A stretch of DNA of 8,365 bases, taken from an uncultured Bacilli bacterium. Its GTDB lineage: Bacteria; Bacillota_I; Bacilli_A; RF39; UBA660. Positions 1 to 5,420 of the stretch are shown here, one piece after another; the stretch's first letter is position 1; each line of letters starts with the position of its first letter. The stretch lies in NCBI GenBank assembly GCA_944332645.1, contig CALVKK010000047.1, positions 1 to 8,365 on the forward strand, in the 5' to 3' direction. A program made the translations under genes and the position numbers. A model generated the notes under the pieces. The model searched no databases. It saw only the letters and a list, made by a program, of their open reading frames with translations, and had not been told where the DNA came from.

Positions 1-1
1 G

Positions 2-565
2 GCAGGGGATAAATTGACGTTTGGTGCAATTAACCCAAAAGAATTATTAGTTGTCACTGATCCAATTACTGTTCAACAATATATTTTATTGGAAATTCAA
101 AAAGTTTACCAATCACAAGGTGTTAGTATCTCAGATAAACACGTCGAGATAATTGCTAAACGAATGATTTCTAAAATTAAAATAATTAATTCAGGTAACT
201 CTTTATATTTACCAGGAACTATGGTTAATATCAATCATTTTGCTGATACTAATAAGCAATTAATTTTAGAAGGAAAAACTCCAGCTTTAGGTCGACCTAT
301 TCTTTTAGGTATTACCAAAGCTAGTTTGGAAACAGATTCGTTCTTATCAGCTGCTTCTTTTCAAGAAACAACTCGTATTTTAACTGATGCTGCTATTCAT
401 GGAAGAATTGATGAATTAAATGGGTTAAAAGAAAATGTTATTATTGGTAAATTAATCCCTGCTGGTACGGGAGCGAAAAAATATAAAAAAGTTAATTATG
501 ACTTAGAAATACCATTTATCGATGATGAACCACTTGAAGCTTTAGAACAAGAATTAATGGATTAA
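2..565 (+). CDS. rpoC: DNA-directed RNA polymerase subunit beta', C-terminal end (5' partial)
   Basis: This is the last 187 codons of the largest RNA polymerase subunit, which forms the catalytic core with beta, alpha and omega. The reading frame is open to the left edge (Ala-Gly-Asp-Lys-Leu-Thr-Phe-Gly), so the gene begins upstream; the TTG at 14 is an internal Leu codon, not a start. Hallmarks of the beta' C-terminus are [36 protein letters not shown], then the almost invariant stretch [25 protein letters not shown] and [17 protein letters not shown]. It ends in the short acidic tail typical of Firmicutes ([12 protein letters not shown]). The gene is followed at once by a strong terminator, so it is the last gene of its operon (normally rpoB-rpoC). 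Nothing is unusual in the residues visible. Identification is essentially certain. Confidence 0.98.
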   Translation, partial: AGDKLTFGAINPKELLVVTDPITVQQYILLEIQKVYQSQGVSISDKHVEIIAKRMISKIKIINSGNSLYLPGTMVNINHFADTNKQLILEGKTPALGRPILLGITKASLETDSFLSAASFQETTRILTDAAIHGRIDELNGLKENVIIGKLIPAGTGAKKYKKVNYDLEIPFIDDEPLEALEQELMD

Positions 566-577
566 AAAGTTAAATTA

Positions 578-610
578 AAAAATGGTCAAATCTTAAATTT
601 GACCATTTTT
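578..610. terminator. Rho-independent terminator after rpoC, probably bidirectional
   Basis: A perfect 14-bp inverted repeat: AAAAATGGTCAAAT (578-591), loop CTTAA, ATTTGACCATTTTT (597-610). On the plus strand the stem is followed by its own U-run, 13 bases after the rpoC stop. The A-run of the left arm becomes a U-run on the minus strand, so it can also stop transcripts from the convergent phospholipid gene. Confidence 0.88.
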
Positions 611-698
611 ATAGTGTTTTAGTATTATTAATAATTAAAATCATAAGTTTAGAAACAAATAAGATAAAGTTTATATTGCCATTTAAAGTGCAATAAGT

Positions 699-727
699 AA
701 AAAAAGATCTTAATGATCATTTTTTTT
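699..727 (-). terminator. Possible terminator overlapping the end of the minus-strand gene
   Basis: Read on the minus strand, an A-run plus TGATC (727-715) can pair with GATC plus a T-run (709-699) across a 5-base loop that contains part of the stop codon, with one bulged base. The stem has only four GATC pairs plus A-T pairs, so it is weak, but it sits exactly at the gene end. The stronger hairpin at 578-610 may be the real stop. Confidence 0.4.
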
Positions 728-1594
728 GAATCTTTTAACAAATCCATTTTCTTTTTCTATGTTATTAGAATCATTAGAGCTGTTTTGTAAAAGACTTTCT
801 TTTAATTTGATATATTCATCTAGTTCTTGTTGAATATTATTTTTATTAAGTTCTGGTTTATTTTCTTCTTGTTTTGAATATTTGATACTATTTTCAATTT
901 GGCTTTTTTCTGAATTTTTAATGTTATTCATTTTCTGGTTTTCATCTTCGTTTATAACATTAATCTGATTTTCCATTTGTTTCTTTTTACTTTCTTTTTT
1001 ATCTATTTGATAATATTGAAAAGCTGTTGCGGTTTGTAGTAAATTGGTAGCACCAAGTAAATAAATTAATTTATCGATACTTAAATTTAAACATTTAAAC
1101 AAATATAATAAGCTTAGTGATGTATATAGAAAGCAAGTTTTTATTTTTCCTAACATAGTAGAGTGTGGAGTATTGTTTTTGAGTTTTGATTTAATAGCAA
1201 TACCTCCAATGGCAGTTTCTAATAAAACTATTGGCGCAATCATTAAAGGATTAGCTATTAACAGTGGTAAACTTAATGTCAAGGCAAAGACTTTATCGGC
1301 AATCGTATCTAATAATTTGCCATATTCACTAGTAGCGTTCCATTTTCTTGCTAATTTACCGTCGAAAGCATCGGTAAGTCCAAATATTACTGAAATGATA
1401 GTTACAGTAGTAAAGTTGCCTAAAATGGCTATGGGAACTATTACTAAAGGTGATAAGATCCTAGACTTAGTTAAAATGTTAGGAATTCTCTTTTTTATTT
1501 TATCACGATAAGTATTTTCTTTTTCTATACTTTCATTATATTCTTTTTTAATTAATTTGTAGTCGTTAATAAATTTTTTGATTTTATCTTTCAT
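710..1594 (-). CDS. CDP-alcohol phosphatidyltransferase (PgsA-like) with long charged C-terminal tail
   Basis: An integral membrane enzyme that joins a CDP-activated lipid (usually CDP-diacylglycerol) to an alcohol; the closest likely role is phosphatidylglycerophosphate synthase. The family signature is complete: D75-x2-D78-G79-x2-A82-R83-x8-G92-x3-D96-x3-D100, the aspartates that bind the metal ions. Just before it, IPNILTKSRI (residues 37-46) matches the PgsA N-terminal pattern PNxLTxxR. Hydrophobic membrane segments lie at about 47-74, 101-139 and 157-190. Residues 200-294 form a hydrophilic Lys/Glu/Asn/Gln-rich tail, possibly coiled-coil, which ordinary PgsA (about 180-200 residues) lacks. 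The start at 1594 is preferred over an in-frame ATG at 1627: AAGGAG lies 7 bases upstream of it, and the longer version would begin inside the likely promoter. The protein is 294 residues. The alcohol acceptor cannot be read from sequence; a cardiolipin- or other-lipid-making role remains possible. Confidence 0.88.
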   Translation of the reverse strand: MKDKIKKFINDYKLIKKEYNESIEKENTYRDKIKKRIPNILTKSRILSPLVIVPIAILGNFTTVTIISVIFGLTDAFDGKLARKWNATSEYGKLLDTIADKVFALTLSLPLLIANPLMIAPIVLLETAIGGIAIKSKLKNNTPHSTMLGKIKTCFLYTSLSLLYLFKCLNLSIDKLIYLLGATNLLQTATAFQYYQIDKKESKKKQMENQINVINEDENQKMNNIKNSEKSQIENSIKYSKQEENKPELNKNNIQQELDEYIKLKESLLQNSSNDSNNIEKENGFVKRFKKNDH

Positions 1595-1601
1595 AAAGAT
1601 A

Positions 1602-1610
1602 CTCCTTTTT
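1602..1610 (-). promoter_or_regulatory. Ribosome binding site that fixes the start at 1594
   Basis: On the minus strand AAAAAGGAG is followed by 7 bases and then ATG at 1594. No such site precedes the alternative ATG at 1627. Confidence 0.8.
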
Positions 1611-1617
1611 GCTATAT

Positions 1618-1646
1618 ATTCTATCATACTTTTTTTAATATATCTA
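1618..1646 (-). promoter_or_regulatory. Putative promoter of the CDP-alcohol phosphatidyltransferase gene
   Basis: On the minus strand there is an extended -10 element, TGA-TAGAAT (1626-1618), with TAGATA (1646-1641, 4 of 6 matches to TTGACA) 17 bases upstream. The predicted start near 1611 would give a leader of about 17 bases. In such AT-rich DNA this is suggestive only. Confidence 0.4.
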
Positions 1647-1668
1647 CATAAAATTAATATTTTAAGTA

Positions 1669-1674
1669 TATAAT
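1669..1674 (+). promoter_or_regulatory. Perfect TATAAT -10 hexamer without a clear -35
   Basis: TATAAT at 1669-1674 lies just before the palindrome at 1678-1702. A transcript would start near 1681 and run straight into two hairpins. No TTGACA-like hexamer or TGn extension is found at the right spacing, so the element may be a chance match in AT-rich DNA. Confidence 0.3.
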
Positions 1675-1677
1675 ATT

Positions 1678-1702
1678 AATGTATCAAGAAATTTGATACA
1701 TT
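1678..1702. repeat. Perfect 10-bp inverted repeat, operator-like or RNA hairpin
   Basis: AATGTATCAA (1678-1687), spacer GAAAT, TTGATACATT (1693-1702). The halves are exact reverse complements. It could be a binding site for a dimeric repressor, lying between the divergent genes and directly downstream of a TATAAT, or the first stem of an RNA leader. No regulator gene is in the window, so the protein partner is unknown. Confidence 0.7.
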
Positions 1703-1703
1703 G

Positions 1704-1735
1704 GGAAACTCGTAGGATTACGGTTTCCTTTTTTC
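1704..1735 (+). terminator. Terminator-like hairpin upstream of the glucosaminidase gene
   Basis: GGAAAC (1704-1709) pairs with GTTTCC (1723-1728); CG (1711-1712) and CG (1721-1722) extend the stem past one bulged T, leaving loop TAGGATTA. The stem is followed by TTTTTTCT on the plus strand. The neighbouring upstream gene runs the other way, so this cannot be the end of a known gene. It may be an attenuator in the leader of the next gene, or the end of a short RNA beginning near 1681. Confidence 0.6.
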
Positions 1736-1773
1736 TATAATAATGTAAAAATATGGTAAATAATATTTAAATA

Positions 1774-1803
1774 TATACAAAATATGTCGAAAAATGTTAT
1801 AAT
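1774..1803 (+). promoter_or_regulatory. Putative extended -10 promoter of the surface operon
   Basis: TATACA (1774-1779, 4 of 6 to TTGACA), 18 bases, then TGT-TATAAT with the extended -10 TGn (1795-1803). The start would be about 1810, at the edge of the ribosome binding site, giving an unusually short leader of about 10 bases. It lies downstream of the hairpin at 1704-1735 and would bypass it. The match is good but the close spacing is a caution. Confidence 0.45.
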
Positions 1804-1809
1804 TATCTT

Positions 1810-1817
1810 AGGTGAGG
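1810..1817 (+). promoter_or_regulatory. Ribosome binding site that fixes the start at 1820
   Basis: AGGTGAGG directly precedes ATG at 1820. The upstream in-frame ATG at 1784 has no such site, and using it would put 12 extra residues before the Lys-Lys start of the signal peptide. Confidence 0.75.
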
Positions 1818-1819
1818 CT

Positions 1820-3829
1820 ATGAAAAAGATATTTAATATTATATTTGTTGTAATGCTTTTTCTTTTGAGCTTAGTTCCACCTGTATTTGCTTCAGAAGTA
1901 AGATATGGGTATGTTAATTCAACTTTAGGTAATGGAATCTCAGTAAGAGAAGGTCCAGGGACAAGTTATGATAAATTAAGTGATGGTTTGGGTGAAGGTG
2001 AACAAATTAAAATATTAGATGAATATAAACCAGATGATAATACTATAAATGACTGTAGTTTATGGTATAAAATAGAATTTAATGAAGTTGATTCTGGAAT
2101 TGGTTATGCTTGTGCTGATTTAATAACAATAATTGAAATTCCAACTGAAGAGCAATTTGAACAAAGCTTAGAATCTTTTCCTGAAAGTTATCATGAATAT
2201 TTAACTTTATTGCACATAACATTTCCTAACGCAATATTTAAAGCGTATAATACAAAATTAGATTTTAATACTGTTGTAGAAAATGAAGCGGTTTTAGGAA
2301 AAAGTTTGGTGTGGGATTCTAATGATTCTCGAAATGGATTAAAAAATATGGATAGTTATGATTATATAACTAATTCATTTTCTAATAACTATTCTGGTGG
2401 TGGAGAAAATTGGTATGCCGCAAATTCGCAAACGATAGCTTATTATATTGATCCTCGGAATTTTTTGACTGAAAAAAGCATATTTATGTTTGAAAGTTTA
2501 TCATACAGTTCATCTATTCATACCGAAGAGGGAGTAAACGCAATTTTAGCAGGTAGTTTTATGGCTAGAGAAAAAGTTGACGGTGGTGATAAAACTTTTG
2601 CTCAAGTCATTGTAGAAGCTGGACAAACATATAATATAAGTCCATATTATTTAGCTAGTCGAATTCTCCAAGAAACAGGTTATACTAGAAGTAGTTTGGT
2701 AAAAGGCGATTATAGTGGCATTTATGATAAATTTGATGGGTATTATAATTTCTTTAATTATGGTGCTGATGGTGATGATGTCGTTTATAATGGATTAAAT
2801 TTTGCCTATAGTAGAGGATGGAATTCTGAAAGAGCAGCTATTTTAGGTGGTACTAGCTTGATTGGTACATCATACATAAATGTTGGTCAAGATACTGGTT
2901 ATTTTCAAAAATGGGATGTTGTTTGTAGTAAAGATAATATAAATGATTGCAGTTTTTATTCACATCAATATATGCAAAATATTGAGGCTCCTTATAGTGA
3001 AGCTAATTCAACTTATAAGGCCTATAAAGAAATATTTGGCAATAATTTGTATAATTTACCATTTATTTTTACTATTCCTGTATATGATAATATGCCAAAT
3101 CAAACAATTTTGCCAAGTGAAAATAATCCGATTAATTATCTAAAAAATTTATCGATAAATGGCCAGAGTGTTGCTAATTTTAATAGTTTAAAGACTGATT
3201 ATACAATTCGCATTCTTGAAACTGTTAAATCAGTTGAAATAAATGCTACTAAAATTGAAGATACATCATCGATTCAAGGAACAGGAAATATTGAAATTAC
3301 TGGCGATGGTCAAATTATTCCAATTACTGTGACTGCTGAAAATGGCGACCAATTAGTTTATAATATAACAGTTGAATTAATTAGTGTCGATGAAAATAAT
3401 ATGACATTGGATGATACGATAAGCTCTATTGAATCTGGAATTTTTAAAGATGATTATATTATGGGTCTTACTAATGTAGAGACTATTATTGAATCAGTAA
3501 CAAAGGCAAACAGTTTAGCAGATGTTAAAATTTATGATTTAGATAATAATGAAATTGTTAGTGGTTCTGTTGGAACAGGATATAAAGTATCTATAACAGT
3601 TTTAGAAGAAACTAGGATATTTGATGTTGTTATTTATGGTGACACTAATGGTGATTCACAAATTGATATTTTAGATTTACTGAGAGTTCAAAAGCACATA
3701 TTAAAAGCATCAACTTTAACAGGTGCACAAGCAAAAGCGTGTGACGTTAGTAAAGATGGAATTATCGATATTTTAGATTTACTTAAAGTTCAAAAACATA
3801 TATTAGGCGTTTCTACTATTATTCAATAA
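1820..3829 (+). CDS. Secreted SH3b / GH73 glucosaminidase with cadherin-like domain and C-terminal type I dockerin
   Basis: A predicted peptidoglycan hydrolase (endo-beta-N-acetylglucosaminidase) of 669 residues, acting outside the membrane. Layout: signal peptide 1-24 (MKKIF start, hydrophobic core, cleavage likely after VFA); bacterial SH3 domain about 26-105 (GISVREGPGTSYDKL), a wall-binding module; GH73-type catalytic region about 122-425, with probable catalytic Glu285 in ASRILQETG and family motifs GYYNFFNYGA, GQDTGYFQKWDV and HQYMQNI; cadherin-like beta-sandwich domain about 437-521 (NYLKNLSING to VTAENGDQLVYNITV); a short beta domain about 533-606 of the kind that often precedes dockerins; and a dockerin at 607-664. 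The dockerin has two calcium loops (D608, N610, D612, D619 and D642, S644, D646, D653), each followed by a near-identical helix (DILDLLRVQKHIL and DILDLLKVQKHIL). Eleven bases downstream begins a cohesin-like membrane protein, a possible docking partner. GH73 class and dockerin are clear; the exact bond cut is inferred from the family. Confidence 0.92.
   Translation: MKKIFNIIFVVMLFLLSLVPPVFASEVRYGYVNSTLGNGISVREGPGTSYDKLSDGLGEGEQIKILDEYKPDDNTINDCSLWYKIEFNEVDSGIGYACADLITIIEIPTEEQFEQSLESFPESYHEYLTLLHITFPNAIFKAYNTKLDFNTVVENEAVLGKSLVWDSNDSRNGLKNMDSYDYITNSFSNNYSGGGENWYAANSQTIAYYIDPRNFLTEKSIFMFESLSYSSSIHTEEGVNAILAGSFMAREKVDGGDKTFAQVIVEAGQTYNISPYYLASRILQETGYTRSSLVKGDYSGIYDKFDGYYNFFNYGADGDDVVYNGLNFAYSRGWNSERAAILGGTSLIGTSYINVGQDTGYFQKWDVVCSKDNINDCSFYSHQYMQNIEAPYSEANSTYKAYKEIFGNNLYNLPFIFTIPVYDNMPNQTILPSENNPINYLKNLSINGQSVANFNSLKTDYTIRILETVKSVEINATKIEDTSSIQGTGNIEITGDGQIIPITVTAENGDQLVYNITVELISVDENNMTLDDTISSIESGIFKDDYIMGLTNVETIIESVTKANSLADVKIYDLDNNEIVSGSVGTGYKVSITVLEETRIFDVVIYGDTNGDSQIDILDLLRVQKHILKASTLTGAQAKACDVSKDGIIDILDLLKVQKHILGVSTIIQ
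3662..3805 (+). repeat. Duplicated dockerin half-repeats, 3662-3703 and 3764-3805
   Basis: Two 42-base segments, 102 bases apart, match at 37 of 42 positions by direct count. All five differences are single-base, and four are silent (one gives Arg/Lys). They encode the two calcium-loop helices of the dockerin. Near-identity at DNA level suggests a recent duplication or gene conversion between the halves. Confidence 0.85.
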
Positions 3830-3840
3830 GGTGGTGTTAT

Positions 3841-5271
3841 ATGAAAAAAATAAGTTTATTTATAGTAAGTATGGTATTAAGTTTTATTTGTATTAATAAA
3901 ATATATGCTTCAAATGCGACAATTAATGTAACTACTAATAAATCTACAGTAATTGTTGGTGACACTGTAGTAATAACAGTTAAAGTTTCTTCATCTTCTA
4001 ATTTAGGATCTTGGAATTTTGATGTTGTTCCGTCTTCTAATTTGACTTTTGTAAGTTCAAGTTTTGGTGGATTATTTGTCGCAGATCAATCGCCAACTAC
4101 TGCTACTAAAAGTAAGACATATACTTTTACTTTTAGAGCTAAATCAAGCGGTACTGGTACTGTGAAAGTATCTAATTCTCGTGTTATTGATTTTGACAGC
4201 GAAGAAAATATGAAAATTAGTACAAACAGCGTTAGTTTTAAGATCATGACTCAAAGTGAATTAGAAGCGACATATAGTAAAAACAATTATTTAGCTAATT
4301 TGGAAGTTGAAGGTTATACCTTGACCCCACAATTTGATAAAGATGTGTTAGAGTATAATTTAGATTTGGAATATGGCACAGAAAGTATTAATATTATTGC
4401 TGATTTAGAAGATCGTCGCTCTAGCATCGATGGTGATGGACAAATTACATTGTCACAAGGGATGAATTCTATTAAAGTAGTAGTGACAGCTGAAAATGGC
4501 AGTACTAGAATTTATGTGATAAATGCTAATGTTAAAGAATTAGATCCAATTAATATAATTGTTAATGGAAATAATTTTTCAGTTGTTAGAGAAGAACAAT
4601 TTTTGCCTAGTGTCAACAGTGCTTATCAACCAACTACGATTCAAATTGATGACAAAGATGTTCCTGCCTATTATAATTCAGTTACTGATTTTACCTTGGT
4701 TGGTTTAAAAGATGAAGTTGGCAATATTCAATTATACATTTATAAAGATGGAATTTATACATTATATAATGAGTTAAACTTTAACCAATTAGCTGTTTAT
4801 TTGTTGGATATGGATGAATCTTTATTGCCCAATGGTTATAATAAGAAAGATATTATAATAGGTGATAAAATAATTAAAGGATATGTTAAAGATGGTTATG
4901 AATTTGCGATAATTTATGGTTTAAATATTGAAACTGGTGAAAAACATTTATATAAATATGACGCTAAAGAAAATACCTTGCAACGTGTCGAAAATATTGA
5001 TTCTGGCAAAGAAAGTTTATATTTCAATATCATTTTAGGTTCGTTTGGTTTTACTGCTGTTTCTTATATTATATTTATTAATTTGTTAAGTAAAAAAAAT
5101 AAAGAACAGAAAAACTTTTTAGATAAGACAACGAGGTTGAATATCAGTCAAATTGTTACTAACGAAGATTTAAGTGATAAGTTATATAAGGCTGAGGCGA
5201 TTTCAAAAAAAGAGCAAAAGAAGAAACAAAAAGAAGAAAAAAAATTACAAAAAAAACTTAAAAAATGCTAA
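3841..5271 (+). CDS. Membrane-anchored surface protein with cohesin-like and cadherin-like domains
   Basis: A 476-residue protein, probably held in the membrane with most of it outside. Layout: signal peptide 1-23 (MKKISLF, hydrophobic core, cleavage near IYA-S); beta-rich domain 26-136 resembling cohesin (INVTTNKSTVIVGDTVVITV, then FDVVPSSNLTFVSS, YTFTFRAKSSGTGTVKV); cadherin-like beta-sandwich 149-232 (NYLANLEVEGY to VTAENGSTRIYVI), like the one in the preceding protein; an unassigned 237-390 region rich in Tyr, Ile and Asp/Lys; a transmembrane helix about 392-416; and a 60-residue cytoplasmic tail ending in a strongly Lys/Glu-rich, probably helical stretch. There is no LPXTG motif, so anchoring is by the helix. 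It starts 11 bases after the dockerin protein, and its ribosome site AAGGTGG overlaps that gene's stop, so they are co-transcribed. Likely role: receptor for dockerin-bearing proteins. The cohesin call rests on fold-like pattern and context; another Ig-like adhesin domain is possible. Confidence 0.8.
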   Translation: MKKISLFIVSMVLSFICINKIYASNATINVTTNKSTVIVGDTVVITVKVSSSSNLGSWNFDVVPSSNLTFVSSSFGGLFVADQSPTTATKSKTYTFTFRAKSSGTGTVKVSNSRVIDFDSEENMKISTNSVSFKIMTQSELEATYSKNNYLANLEVEGYTLTPQFDKDVLEYNLDLEYGTESINIIADLEDRRSSIDGDGQITLSQGMNSIKVVVTAENGSTRIYVINANVKELDPINIIVNGNNFSVVREEQFLPSVNSAYQPTTIQIDDKDVPAYYNSVTDFTLVGLKDEVGNIQLYIYKDGIYTLYNELNFNQLAVYLLDMDESLLPNGYNKKDIIIGDKIIKGYVKDGYEFAIIYGLNIETGEKHLYKYDAKENTLQRVENIDSGKESLYFNIILGSFGFTAVSYIIFINLLSKKNKEQKNFLDKTTRLNISQIVTNEDLSDKLYKAEAISKKEQKKKQKEEKKLQKKLKKC

Positions 5272-5285
5272 ACCAAAGTATTAAT

Positions 5286-5311
5286 AAAATGACTAAATTA
5301 TAGTCATTTTT
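5286..5311 (+). terminator. Rho-independent terminator of the surface operon
   Basis: AAAATGACTA (5286-5295), loop AATTA, TAGTCATTTT (5301-5310) with a U-run that continues to 5311. The 10-bp stem is perfect and lies 14 bases after the stop codon. The A-run of the left arm may let it work weakly in reverse too. Confidence 0.82.
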
Positions 5312-5363
5312 CAATTTTGTTATCATTAAATTGTAAAATCATTATAAATATTGAACATTTTAT

Positions 5364-5392
5364 TGTACAAAATAGATTAATTGTGATATAAT
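5364..5392 (+). promoter_or_regulatory. Promoter of the nucleotide-sugar operon
   Basis: An extended -10, TGA-TATAAT (5384-5392), with TGTACA (5364-5369, 4 of 6 to TTGACA) 17 bases upstream. Transcription would begin near 5399, followed by AAGGAG at 5409-5414 and ATG six bases later. The position between a terminator and a well-spaced ribosome site makes this the most convincing promoter in the window. Confidence 0.7.
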
Positions 5393-5420
5393 TTCTTTAG
5401 CTGTATAGAAGGAGTATTTT

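Noticed and set aside
14..16. TTG as a start codon for a short rpoC-like gene
   Set aside because: The frame stays open to the left edge and upstream codons continue the beta' consensus (GDKLTFG), so this is an internal Leu codon.
674..695. Small hairpin TATTGC/GCAATA in the convergent intergenic region
   Set aside because: Six mostly A-T pairs with a 10-base loop; this is expected by chance in DNA of this composition and it lacks a useful T-run.
1173..1511. Open reading frame of 112 codons on the plus strand
   Set aside because: It lies wholly antisense to the phosphatidyltransferase gene, whose membrane segments and catalytic motif are clearly real. It has no ribosome site and no recognisable domain.
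1595..1627. Eleven-codon N-terminal extension of the phosphatidyltransferase
   Set aside because: The ATG at 1627 lies inside the putative -10 region and has no ribosome site; the ATG at 1594 has AAGGAG at good spacing.
1678..1735. Known riboswitch (c-di-GMP, preQ1, fluoride, guanidine and others considered)
   Set aside because: None of the conserved core sequences of these classes could be found; only simple hairpins are seen.
1784..1819. Twelve-codon N-terminal extension of the glucosaminidase
   Set aside because: No ribosome site before the ATG at 1784, the segment contains the likely -10 box, and the start at 1820 gives a classic signal peptide with AGGTGAGG upstream.
2943..3143. Open reading frame of 66 codons on the plus strand
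   Set aside because: It is inside the glucosaminidase gene in another frame; its Ile-rich composition is what AT-rich out-of-frame reading gives.
1820..5271. Cellulosome component
   Set aside because: The catalytic domain is a GH73-type peptidoglycan hydrolase, no cellulase or carbohydrate-binding module is present, and there is no multi-cohesin scaffold, so a classical cellulosome role is not supported.
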